Shown here: one piece after another, positions 1 through 5,938 of the stretch
Position numbering within the stretch: position 1 is the stretch's first letter
How the letters are laid out: each line of letters opens with the position of its first letter
From: Spirochaetaceae bacterium
GTDB taxonomy: Bacteria > Spirochaetota > Spirochaetia > Treponematales > Breznakiellaceae
Length of the DNA: 7,149 nucleotides
Reading direction: 5' to 3'
NCBI GenBank assembly: GCA_031284295.1
Contig: JAITAE010000059.1
Span: forward strand, 1 to 7,149
Notes under the pieces: generated by a model
What the model saw: the letters and a program-made list of their open reading frames with translations, nothing else
Told to the model about the DNA's origin: nothing
The model's database searches: none
Program-made: the position numbers and the translations under genes

Positions 1-188
1 TTTCGTTTCAATTCGTTGTAACGTGTGGTTCCGTCGCTATGCAGGGCGCAAAGTATAGAAAGCCGCCATTTACCGCCTATCAGATTCATGGCCTTTTCCA
101 GCGGGCAAAAGTCCATACAGGGACAGCGGGAGCAGGGTTTTTCCATGCATTCAGGGCGGTTGTTTTCGATTCCGGTAACAATTTTCAT
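1..188 (-). CDS. HxlR-family transcriptional regulator, 5' part (truncated by window edge)
   Basis: Reading the minus strand from the ATG at 188-186 gives 62 codons that stay open to the window edge. The translation carries the HxlR/DUF24 winged-helix signature: CPLEKAMNLIGGKWRLSIL at about residues 28-46, then RYNELKR at 56-62, where the family has a cysteine, GGKW and RF-x-EL. Family members are dimeric DNA-binding repressors or activators, often responding to redox or electrophile stress through the conserved cysteine. The N-terminus is unusually rich in cysteine: C14, C19, C22, C24 and C28 precede the helix, and C47 lies within it. The start is uncertain. The ATG at 188 sits almost on the predicted transcription start and has no Shine-Dalgarno. 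The next in-frame ATG (146-144) would give an N-terminus of more usual length but also lacks one. The wing and C-terminal dimerisation helix lie outside the window. Family assignment is firm; target and effector are unknown. Confidence 0.88.
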   Translation of the reverse strand, partial: MKIVTGIENNRPECMEKPCSRCPCMDFCPLEKAMNLIGGKWRLSILCALHSDGTTRYNELKR

Positions 189-196
189 ACCAACTC

Positions 197-225
197 AATA
201 TATTTTACCCGGTGATGTGTGTCAA
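197..225 (-). promoter_or_regulatory. Sigma-70-type promoter for the HxlR regulator
   Basis: On the minus strand a perfect -35 box TTGACA (225-220) is followed, after exactly 17 bp, by TATATT (202-197), five of six matches to TATAAT. Transcription would begin near 190, only one or two bases before the ATG at 188, implying a leaderless or nearly leaderless mRNA if that ATG is used. An imperfectly centred GTGTC/GACAC pair (219-223 and 237-241) overlaps the -35 region and could be an autoregulatory site, but this is weak. Confidence 0.72.
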
Positions 226-283
226 GAATAACGTGGGACACGAACCGGGCCATCTCCGATTCAGGTGATTCATTCGTAACGAG

Positions 284-577
284 GTCTGCTACGCAGACGG
301 GTTTGCAAAGCAAACCTTCACAGTTGAAAAATTTCCTTACCCGATCGAACCTCTGTAGGAGGCCGCTGAGCAGCGGATAATAGGTATGGCGGCTGCCGTG
401 TGGCGGGGCAAACGCCAGCCGGTGTTGGCGGGGCGGCGGATTGGGGGGTAGCCCGCAACGAAGTGCGGGCGCAGGGCGCTGAAGATGTTTATGGGGGCGG
501 TAGCCTGGCCCCGCGCCACAAAACAGCGTTTAAGCTGTTTTGCCTGACGTTCTACTGCCCGCTTAGCCTTATTAAGG
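284..577. repeat. Cluster of short perfect palindromes in the HxlR-rplU spacer
   Basis: No gene is seen here. The stretch is a chain of small perfect hairpins: GTCTGC/GCAGAC (284-289, 293-298; 3-nt loop), directly followed by GGTTTGC/GCAAACC (300-306, 310-316; loop AAA), CCGCTG/CAGCGG (363-368, 371-376), GCCCGCA/TGCGGGC (451-457, 464-470; 6-nt loop), CAAAACAGC/GCTGTTTTG (519-527, 534-542; 6-nt loop), and CCTTATTAAGG (567-577). Arms of six to nine bp at such density are not expected by chance. They suggest dispersed intergenic palindromic modules, or a structured transcript. The short open frames crossing it (such as 400-612 plus and 337-519 minus) lack ribosome binding sites and run through the hairpins, so they are not called. 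Confidence 0.65.
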
Positions 578-592
578 AAGGGAACGAGCTTG

Positions 593-845
593 CTGCGGCA
601 TTTTTTGCCTAAACGCGCTCAATGTTTCGCGCGCTGTTATCGGGCGGCGCTAAAAACTTATTCTAAACAGCGACCTGGCCCCGCGCCACAGCCTGCGGCA
701 TTTTTTGCCTAAACGCGCTCAATGTTTCGCGCGCTGTTATTGGGCGGCGCTAAAAACTTATTCTAAACAGCGACCTGGTCCCGCGCCACAGCCTGCGGCA
801 TTTTTTGCCTAAACGCGCTCAATGTGTCGCGCGCTGTTATTGGGC
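593..845. repeat. 100-bp tandem repeat, about 2.5 copies
   Basis: Units begin at 593, 693 and 793 with CTGCGGCATTTTTTGCC and have a period of exactly 100 bp. Copies 1 and 2 differ at only two positions (641/741 C-T and 679/779 C-T). Copy 3 follows with one change at 826 and diverges after 845. Each full unit contains a pair of arms CGCTGTT/AACAGCG (632-638 with 666-672; 732-738 with 766-772) and so can fold. A fragment of the unit's end, CCTGGCCCCGCGCCACA, also occurs upstream at 504-520. The period is not a multiple of three, so this is not a protein repeat. Near identity of the copies implies recent duplication or ongoing homogenisation. Confidence 0.93.
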
Positions 846-846
846 T

Positions 847-905
847 GGGGGGCGCGGCGATAAGGTGGCTATGTGCCGAAGGCGGTATGGAAAACAGCGC
901 CCCCC
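847..905. other. GC-rich inverted repeat / candidate structured RNA element
   Basis: A perfect 9-bp all-G/C inverted repeat, GGGGGGCGC (847-855) and GCGCCCCCC (897-905), encloses 41 nt. The outer arms CGCTGTT (832-838) and AACAGCG (893-899) repeat the pairing seen in the 100-bp units, with a different interior. No T-tract follows, so it does not look like a standard terminator, and there is no plus-strand gene upstream for it to terminate. A non-coding RNA or DNA cruciform element is possible; the function is unknown. Confidence 0.4.
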
Positions 906-956
906 TCATATTAGGAATCATTGAAGATCTGGCAAACAGCAAGGGTAACTATTCCG

Positions 957-994
957 CCACCAGCATATGTAAAAGCGGCTGGGCCGCTTGGTGG
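957..994. other. Stem-loop just upstream of the rplU promoter
   Basis: A perfect stem AAGCGGC/GCCGCTT (973-979, 983-989; loop TGG) is extended by CCACC/GGTGG (957-961, 990-994), with an 11-nt bulge on the left side only. It ends two bases before the -35 box at 997. A transcript from that promoter would not include it, so it could be an operator-like DNA element, an end signal for transcripts entering from the repeat region, or a leader structure if an upstream promoter also reads the operon. Confidence 0.4.
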
Positions 995-996
995 GC

Positions 997-1025
997 TTGA
1001 CAGCGGGAGGGCGGAAGGGTAAAGT
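997..1025 (+). promoter_or_regulatory. Promoter of the rplU-rsfS operon
   Basis: A perfect TTGACA (997-1002) is separated by exactly 17 bp from TAAAGT (1020-1025), four of six matches to TATAAT. The start would fall near 1032, giving a leader of about 20 nt that contains AAGGA (1041-1045) seven bases before the rplU ATG. No terminator or other clear promoter is seen between rplU and rsfS, so this probably drives all seven genes. Confidence 0.62.
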
Positions 1026-1052
1026 GAAAAAAGAATATTTAAGGACGCATAT

Positions 1053-1364
1053 ATGTACGCAATAATAGAGTTCAAGGGTAAACAATATAAAGCCGAAAAG
1101 GGCGCCGTGTTAAAAGTTGACCACATTGAGGCCGAGCCGGGCGCTCAGCTTGATATTGATTCGGTACTGCTCGTTTCGGGCGATACCGTATCTGTGGGCG
1201 CGCCATACATTGCCGGCGCGAAAGTTCAGGCCGTGTTGGAATCGCATGGGAAGGATCGCAAGATTATCGTGTTCAAGTACCGGCCAAAGAAGGATTACCG
1301 GCGCAAGAGGGGCCACCGTCAGCAATTTTCCCTGATAAAAATCGAGGACATTGCTGTTTCCTGA
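1053..1364 (+). CDS. rplU: 50S ribosomal protein L21
   Basis: L21 is a primary component of the large ribosomal subunit and contacts 23S rRNA. The 103-residue product has the usual length and the family landmarks: MYAIIEFKGKQY at the N-terminus, a central acidic beta region, and the basic C-terminal segment RPKKDYRRKRGHRQ (residues 77-90) followed by the closing strand SLIKIEDI. The start is supported by AAGGA at 1041-1045 with 7-nt spacing. It opens the operon, and prp follows after only 3 bp. As in many bacteria, the L21-Prp-L27 order places two ribosomal proteins on either side of the protease family that processes L27. Confidence 0.98.
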   Translation: MYAIIEFKGKQYKAEKGAVLKVDHIEAEPGAQLDIDSVLLVSGDTVSVGAPYIAGAKVQAVLESHGKDRKIIVFKYRPKKDYRRKRGHRQQFSLIKIEDIAVS

Positions 1365-1367
1365 TCT

Positions 1368-1697
1368 ATGATAAGGCTGGAAGCGGCGCTGGACAGCGAG
1401 GGTGTCCTTGTTGAATACAGTGCCGCGGGACACTCGGGCGCCGGCCCTAAAGGGGCGGACATAGTCTGCGCGGCGGTTTCCGCGCTTTCCCGCGCCCTGA
1501 TTGGGGCTCTGTACGGCAGGGAAGGGGTGCGCGTCCGTGCGGACGCGCCTGAACGGGGGCGGCTCAAGGTTGAACTAAGTTATGACTGCGAGGCCAAACC
1601 TTTCTTGGAAGGGGCGGGCGCGGTTCTGCTTGAAGGGCTGGTATCCGTGGCTAAAGAGTACCCCGAATTTTGTAATTTAAAGATAACGAGAGAATAG
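1368..1697 (+). CDS. prp: Ribosomal-processing cysteine protease Prp
   Basis: Prp (YsxB family) in Firmicutes removes a short N-terminal leader from L27 during 50S assembly. The 109-residue product is of normal length. The catalytic pair is intact: H22 in AAGHSGAG and C34 in [12 protein letters not shown], spaced as in characterised members, followed by the usual alpha/beta fold. No Shine-Dalgarno lies at the expected distance (GAGGA at 1344-1348 is 19 bases away), so translation is probably coupled to rplU, whose stop is 3 bp upstream. The stop codon overlaps the ribosome binding site of rpmA. Oddly, the adjacent L27 has no cleavable extension, so the natural substrate here is unclear. The family call is firm; the L27-processing role is doubtful in this organism. 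Confidence 0.93.
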   Translation: MIRLEAALDSEGVLVEYSAAGHSGAGPKGADIVCAAVSALSRALIGALYGREGVRVRADAPERGRLKVELSYDCEAKPFLEGAGAVLLEGLVSVAKEYPEFCNLKITRE

Positions 1698-1707
1698 GAG
1701 ACTGTTT

Positions 1708-1959
1708 ATGGCACGTAAACGCGGCGGAAGCGGGGCAAAAAATGGCCGTGATTCGAATCCGCAGTATTTAGGCGTCAAGGCTTTTGGCGGGACAAAGGTC
1801 AGGGCGGGGACAATAATAGTAAGACAGCGTGGAACAAAGATACATCCGGGCGCGAATGTCGGGCGGGGCGGCGATGACACGCTGTTTGCGCTGAAGGACG
1901 GCGTTGTGGCCTTCCGGCAACACCGCGGCCGCAAACTTGCCGCGGTAGACCCCTCGTAA
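1708..1959 (+). CDS. rpmA: 50S ribosomal protein L27
   Basis: L27 sits near the peptidyl-transferase centre, and its N-terminal tail reaches the tRNA CCA ends. The 83-residue product starts [16 protein letters not shown] and contains the conserved [22 protein letters not shown] and HPGANVGRG segments, with GGDDTLFAL in the core. The start is fixed by AGGAGA (1696-1701), six bases before the ATG. The upstream in-frame codons (CGA GAG AAT AGG AGA CTG TTT) contain no ATG, GTG or TTG before a TAA at 1684-1686. The protein therefore lacks the leader with an FF-A cleavage site that Firmicute L27 carries for Prp, and looks like the proteobacterial-style form. It lies between prp (10 bp upstream) and obg (33 bp downstream). 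Confidence 0.98.
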   Translation: MARKRGGSGAKNGRDSNPQYLGVKAFGGTKVRAGTIIVRQRGTKIHPGANVGRGGDDTLFALKDGVVAFRQHRGRKLAAVDPS

Positions 1960-1992
1960 CGGACAAACGAACAATAGCGGCTTCCTGAGTTT

Positions 1993-3045
1993 ATGGACAG
2001 GTTTGCTGACGAAGCGGTAATCGAAGTATCCTCAGGGAATGGCGGGAACGGTTGCGCCGCTTTCCGCCGTGAAAAATTTGTACCGAGGGGCGGCCCTGCG
2101 GGCGGGGACGGCGGACGGGGCGGCGATGTGGTGTTTATTGTGCGTCGCAACCTGCGGACACTGACCCACCTGCGCCACAAGCAGGCGTTTAGGGCGGAAA
2201 ACGGCCATGACGGTGAGGGGCGGGAACGTTACGGCAGGGACGGCGAGAATGTGATAGTCCCAGTACCGCCCGGCGCCGTGCTGAAAGACCGGGAAACCGG
2301 TGAAATTTTACATGATTTCGGCAAAGACGAGGCGGACTTTACCTTTTTGCGGGGCGGAAACGGCGGCTGGGGTAATGTACACTTTAAGTCTTCAGTAAAT
2401 CAGGCGCCTCAGCGGGCGCTTCCCGGTAAGAGCGGCGAAAGCCGCAAGCTGCGCGTAGAACTGCAAATTATGGCGGATATAGGTTTTGTCGGCTTTCCAA
2501 ATGCCGGTAAATCCTCGTTGCTTGCGCGTTTTACCAATGCCCGCCCCAAGATAGCCCCTTACCCGTTCACGACAAAGATACCGAACCTCGGCGTACTCAA
2601 CATGGAAGGCCGCGACATAATCTTGGCGGACATTCCCGGACTCATCGAAGGGGCTTCTGAGGGCGCGGGGTTGGGTCTGCGCTTCCTTAAACATATCTCA
2701 CGCACACCGGCGCTGGCCTTTCTCATAGACCTGTCCGACAGTGCATACCTTGAAGCTTTTGGCGTACTTCTTGCGGAACTGGGAGCCTTCTCACCCGAAC
2801 TCCTCAAAAAGAAGCGCGTTGTGGTGGGTACAAAGCTCGACACGGAAGAAAGCGCCGGACGGCTTGAGGAGCTGCGGAAAAGGCTGCCGGAGGAAAACGT
2901 ACACGGCATATCGGTATTTTCCGGCGAGGGACTGGACGGCCTTGCCGAAATTTTTACACGGATGACAGTTGCCCAAGCAGCCCATAAATCGGGATTTTTT
3001 GCGGCATCAAGCGCAAAAGATCCACCAAGTGCAATAGGCGGCTAG
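1993..3045 (+). CDS. obg: GTPase Obg (CgtA), 50S assembly factor
   Basis: Obg is an essential GTPase that binds the 50S subunit, takes part in late assembly and links it to ppGpp signalling. Residues 1-158 form the glycine-rich Obg fold (GNGGNGCAAFRREK, GGPAGGDGGRGGDV, FLRGGNGGWGN). The G domain follows: G1 GFPNAGKSS (167-175), switch I PFTTKIPNLG (191-200), G3 DIPGLIEGA (213-221), G4 TKLD (280-283) and a G5-like SVFSGEG (307-313). The G4 motif has Thr in place of the usual Asn, the form found in Rho/Rac GTPases. The 350-residue length leaves only a short tail after the G domain, so the C-terminal OCT domain is absent. The Shine-Dalgarno is poor, and the start is chosen from the family N-terminus. 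The stop touches the next start codon. Confidence 0.97.
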   Translation: MDRFADEAVIEVSSGNGGNGCAAFRREKFVPRGGPAGGDGGRGGDVVFIVRRNLRTLTHLRHKQAFRAENGHDGEGRERYGRDGENVIVPVPPGAVLKDRETGEILHDFGKDEADFTFLRGGNGGWGNVHFKSSVNQAPQRALPGKSGESRKLRVELQIMADIGFVGFPNAGKSSLLARFTNARPKIAPYPFTTKIPNLGVLNMEGRDIILADIPGLIEGASEGAGLGLRFLKHISRTPALAFLIDLSDSAYLEAFGVLLAELGAFSPELLKKKRVVVGTKLDTEESAGRLEELRKRLPEENVHGISVFSGEGLDGLAEIFTRMTVAQAAHKSGFFAASSAKDPPSAIGG

Positions 3046-4263
3046 TTGAAGTACGCGATTATGGGCGGCAGCTTTGACCCTGTACACAAAGGGCATTTGA
3101 ACATGGCGCTTGCCGTGATGCCGCTGGGCTACGACAGAATCATCCTTGTACCGGCCTACCAGTCGCCGTTCAAGCCGCCGCGGCAGGGCGAAACGGCGGA
3201 AATACGGCTTTTGATGCTGCTTTCCTCGATTTCCGGCGACCGCCGTTTTACCGTTGACGCATGCGAGATACTGCGGGAGGGGATTTCCTACACGATAGAC
3301 ACACTGCGCGATCTGCATGAACGCTACCAATTCGACGACAAGCCCGCGCTGATATTCGGTGATGATCTTGCCGCGTCCTTCCCCCGGTGGAAGGACGCGG
3401 ATCTCATCATGCGGGAAGCGGATATAATAATCGCAAGCCGCCTTTCATCGGCTCAGGTTCACTACCCGTACCCCTGCACCTTCCTTGGTAACGTGATCAT
3501 GGAACTGTCGTCTGGTTCTGTGCGTGACATGATACAGGACGGCCGGGACTGGAAGTCGCTTGTGCCGGACGGCGCGCGGCGGATTATAGAGGAGCGTGGT
3601 CTTTACGGTGCGCCCAGGGTTAAGTCTGAGGAGGCGGCCCGGTACTCCGAAAGTGGCGGCTGGGCGTCCGGCGTTTCCGCTACGATACAGGGCATAGAGT
3701 ACGCGGCGCGCGGGATGATGAATCCGCACCGCTTTATACATTCACGAAATGTAGCGCTACATTCCGCCGATCTTGCCGGGCGTTTTGGCTTGGACGAGGA
3801 CAGCGCCTACATCGCCGGCATCACACACGACATCTGCAAGGAATTCGATCGCGGCAGCATGATGGAGTACGCGCTGAAGGACGGCGGGGCGCTGAGCGAC
3901 CTGGAACGCGGTAAACCATCGCTGCTACACGGCAGGGCGGCGGCGATGCTGATACAGGAAAGATTCGGCATAAACGATGAGGCCGTGATAGAGGCGGTGC
4001 GCTTCCATACGACGGGCGCTTCGAATATCGGGCCGCTTGCGAAAATCGTGTATATTGCCGATAAAATAGAAACGGCGCGAACAACCGTCGATCCCCGCCT
4101 GCGGCGGCTTGTTTTCGGCGGCGATGGGAAGTCCCTTTCACTCGACACGCTATTTAGTATCGTGCTAAACGAGACGGTCACATGGCTGCTTGAACGTGGA
4201 TTGAACGTATCGGACGAAACTCTAAAATTGCGTTCCGGAATTCGATATGAAAAAACAGATTGA
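3046..4263 (+). CDS. nadD: Fused nicotinate-nucleotide adenylyltransferase (NadD) and YqeK-type HD hydrolase
   Basis: The 405-residue protein joins two enzymes that are neighbouring genes in Bacillus (nadD-yqeK-rsfS). Residues 1-188 are NadD, which adenylates nicotinate mononucleotide with ATP to form NaAD. They show MGGSFDPVHKGH (6-17) with the HxGH nucleotide-binding site, PPRQGETAEIRL, IFGDDLAASFPRW (103-115) and SSGSVRDMI (155-163), the ISSTxIR equivalent. Residues 213-391 are a YqeK HD domain, a family that cleaves Ap4A symmetrically to two ADP. It has H232, HD at 261-262 in GITHDICKEF, H295 in LLHG, H321 in FHTTG, and ADKIETAR (338-345). A linker of about 20 residues separates them. The start is TTG, directly abutting the obg TAG, with only a weak AGG (3036-3038), which suggests coupling to obg. 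The 3' end overlaps the LCP gene by 17 bp. Confidence 0.95.
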   Translation: MKYAIMGGSFDPVHKGHLNMALAVMPLGYDRIILVPAYQSPFKPPRQGETAEIRLLMLLSSISGDRRFTVDACEILREGISYTIDTLRDLHERYQFDDKPALIFGDDLAASFPRWKDADLIMREADIIIASRLSSAQVHYPYPCTFLGNVIMELSSGSVRDMIQDGRDWKSLVPDGARRIIEERGLYGAPRVKSEEAARYSESGGWASGVSATIQGIEYAARGMMNPHRFIHSRNVALHSADLAGRFGLDEDSAYIAGITHDICKEFDRGSMMEYALKDGGALSDLERGKPSLLHGRAAAMLIQERFGINDEAVIEAVRFHTTGASNIGPLAKIVYIADKIETARTTVDPRLRRLVFGGDGKSLSLDTLFSIVLNETVTWLLERGLNVSDETLKLRSGIRYEKTD

Positions 4264-5449
4264 TTTTAGCCTTTTTCTTCTTGCTGGAATCTTTTTTATT
4301 GTTGGCGGCGCCGCTATTTTCGTTGGGCTAACCCTGAACCGTGATCTTGAGGAAGCCGGCATAAGTGACGGCAGGGCAATGACCACACTTTTTGTGATCG
4401 AGTATCAGGGTAAACCTCTGGGTTCATACCTGCTACTTTACAACCAGCTTACAAAAAACGCGGCGAGTTTCGAGATACCGGGGGAACTCGGTCTTATCCT
4501 ACAGCAGATCAACCGCGTTGACCGTATAGATAGCGTCTATCAGATCGGCAAGATCACTTTTTATGTAAGCGAAATTGAGAAACTATTTGATATAAAAATA
4601 AATTACAATTTTGTGTTCAATATGGACAACCTTGGTCGCGCCGTTGATCTTTTGGAAGGGGTAACGGTATTTATTCCGGGTGATATAAAACCGTCCGGCA
4701 GCGAGGACATCCTTTTTTCATCGGGTTTTACAAAACTTGACGGCGATAAAGCGGTTGAATATCTCTGTTATCCGGCTTCGGACTATGACATAGAAACCGT
4801 GCAGCAGCGAAGTCAGCGGTTTTTTGCCGCCTTGTTAAAACGATTTGGAGAAAAAAAGGATTATTTAGGTGATTCCAACGTCAGCCGGCTTTTTCAAAGT
4901 TTTATCGAAACAAACATGAGCAGGCGTATTTTGGCGCAGTTTTTTGATGAATTGAGTTATGTCGACATTGACCGTTTCAGCGTCCTGCCGGTAGGCGGAA
5001 ATATGAGGGAGGTTTCCGGCAAAAAGCTGCTGTTTCCGTATTATGACGGCAGTTTGATAAAAGAGATTGTCCGTCAAACCCTGGTATCCCTTGCGCAGCG
5101 GAACGGCGGTATGGGCGGAAATAGGATTTTCACGGTAGAGGTACTTAACGGAAGCGGCGTGGCGGGTCTTGCGGGGCGCACGGCGGAATTGATTCGCGGT
5201 TTTGGTTATGATGTAATAAACATAGGCAACGCGGACGGCGCCGACTATGAATTTACGGAAATAATTGACCGCTCGAATTTCAGCGGTGAGGCTGAAAAAT
5301 TCGCGGGAATAATAAATTGCAAGCGTGTAATAACGGTGAACGAAGGAATGCCGTTTCAGGAAGGTATACCGCTTGAGGATTATGAATACAAAGCCGATTT
5401 TACACTGATTCTTGGAAGGGATTTTAATGGACGATACACGCAAGGCTGA
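4247..5449 (+). CDS. Membrane-anchored LCP-like protein with LytR_C domain, probably non-catalytic
   Basis: The 400-residue product has a short basic N-terminus (MKKQ), one membrane segment (about residues 7-29) as a signal anchor, a divergent LytR-CpsA-Psr (LCP) domain (about 46-215) and a LytR_C domain (about 296-391, opening TVEVLNGSGVAGLA). LCP enzymes transfer glycopolymers to peptidoglycan. The fold markers LLEGVTVFIP (135-144) and LDGDKAVEYL (164-173) remain, but the arginines usually in IPRD and in YxRxR are replaced (IPGE at 77-80; YLCYP at 172-176). The D-x-x-R-x-x-RQ segment is also degraded (residues 181-190). This suggests a scaffold or binding role in the periplasm rather than transfer. 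The ATG lies inside the end of nadD-yqeK, and rsfS begins inside its own end, so the operon link is tight. Domain assignment is fairly sure; loss of activity is inferred. Confidence 0.82.
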   Translation: MKKQIDFSLFLLAGIFFIVGGAAIFVGLTLNRDLEEAGISDGRAMTTLFVIEYQGKPLGSYLLLYNQLTKNAASFEIPGELGLILQQINRVDRIDSVYQIGKITFYVSEIEKLFDIKINYNFVFNMDNLGRAVDLLEGVTVFIPGDIKPSGSEDILFSSGFTKLDGDKAVEYLCYPASDYDIETVQQRSQRFFAALLKRFGEKKDYLGDSNVSRLFQSFIETNMSRRILAQFFDELSYVDIDRFSVLPVGGNMREVSGKKLLFPYYDGSLIKEIVRQTLVSLAQRNGGMGGNRIFTVEVLNGSGVAGLAGRTAELIRGFGYDVINIGNADGADYEFTEIIDRSNFSGEAEKFAGIINCKRVITVNEGMPFQEGIPLEDYEYKADFTLILGRDFNGRYTQG

Positions 5450-5810
5450 CGCGCCTGAACAGCCCGCAGAAAACAAGGCGACGGCGGTAGAACTTGGCAG
5501 GCTGTTGAAAGAGCATAAGGGCGGTGATGTGGTGGTGATAGACCTGCGCCCGCTTTCAATGTGGACAGATTTTTTCGTGATTGCCACCGCTTCGAGCGGG
5601 GTTCACCTTTCCGGTCTACAGCGTCAGGTAAAAGAGTTCGCCGCGAAAAACAAGCTAACAATCCTGCGCGGGCAAAAGAAGGCGGTGTCCGGCGGCGGCT
5701 GGGATGTCTGCGATTTGGGCTCTATAGTGGTACATATAATGACGGAAACATCGCGCTCATTCTATGAACTTGAAAATCTTTGGAGCGGTGGCAGCCGACT
5801 TGCGCTGTAA
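5427..5810 (+). CDS. rsfS: Ribosomal silencing factor RsfS
   Basis: RsfS (YbeB/Iojap family) binds L14 on the 50S subunit and blocks joining with 30S when nutrients are short. The 127-residue product shows VVVIDLRPLSMWTDFFVIAT (35-54), GGWDVCDLGSIVVHIM (90-105), and the closing RSFYELENLW (110-119), all standard family blocks. The ATG at 5427 is preferred because GGAAGGG (5414-5420) stands six bases before it; an in-frame TTG at 5412 would add five residues but lies two bases ahead of that site. The gene overlaps the LCP gene by 23 bp and closes the operon. Placement after nadD-yqeK matches the Bacillus yqeJ-yqeK-yqeL order, with the LCP gene inserted. Confidence 0.96.
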   Translation: MDDTRKADAPEQPAENKATAVELGRLLKEHKGGDVVVIDLRPLSMWTDFFVIATASSGVHLSGLQRQVKEFAAKNKLTILRGQKKAVSGGGWDVCDLGSIVVHIMTETSRSFYELENLWSGGSRLAL

Positions 5811-5840
5811 AAGGCCGCATATAAGCCTGATGCACTTGGT

Positions 5841-5868
5841 GGATTTTTGCATAAATATGCAAAAATCC
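5841..5868 (+). terminator. Inverted repeat after rsfS, possible operon terminator
   Basis: A perfect 12-bp stem GGATTTTTGCAT/ATGCAAAAATCC (5841-5852, 5857-5868) with a 4-nt loop lies 30 bp after the rsfS stop. Its T-tract is inside the stem and none follows, so it is not a classical intrinsic terminator. It may instead be a processing site, or one arm of a switch in the sir2 leader (see 5862-5938). Confidence 0.4.
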
Positions 5869-5938
5869 TGAATTTATAGGTATGCTTTCAGAGTTTGCAG
5901 GGTAAAAAATCGTCTGTAAGGCGGTTTTTCAGGATTTT
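5862..5938 (+). promoter_or_regulatory. sir2 leader with mutually exclusive RNA pairings
   Basis: AAAATCCTGAA (5862-5872) is the exact complement of TTCAGGATTTT (5928-5938), so it can pair over a distance. The same left arm is also the right arm of the hairpin at 5841-5868; the two pairings exclude each other. Nested within the long-range pairing is a small stem AAAAATCG/CGGTTTTT (5905-5912, 5922-5929, one G-T pair) that ends in a T-run and resembles a terminator or attenuator. A 4-bp GCGC hairpin with a GGAA tetraloop (5941-5952) follows, then the sir2 ribosome binding site at 5964-5970. No convincing promoter was found in this gap, so sir2 may partly depend on read-through. No known riboswitch class was recognised. 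Confidence 0.4.

Noticed and set aside
337..519. Minus-strand open frame of 60 codons in the spacer
   Set aside because: It covers the same palindromic modules and has no convincing start signal; its composition follows the repeats.
400..612. Plus-strand open frame of 70 codons in the spacer
   Set aside because: It starts with GTG, has no ribosome binding site, runs through hairpins and into the tandem repeat, and shows no recognisable domain.
593..845. CRISPR array
   Set aside because: The whole 100-bp unit is repeated, with no variable spacers between short repeats, and no cas genes are present.
911..1126. Minus-strand open frame across the rplU promoter
   Set aside because: It overlaps the promoter and the start of rplU on the other strand and resembles no family.
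1677..2180. Minus-strand open frame of 167 codons
   Set aside because: It lies opposite rpmA and the glycine-rich start of obg, whose GGN/GGC codons give Pro/Ala-rich shadows.
5412..5426. TTG start for rsfS five codons upstream
   Set aside because: The Shine-Dalgarno GGAAGGG at 5414-5420 lies inside this extension and is correctly spaced for the ATG at 5427.
4865..5587. Long minus-strand open frame (240 codons)
   Set aside because: It is opposite the LCP and rsfS genes, both supported by conserved motifs; its composition looks like a shadow frame.
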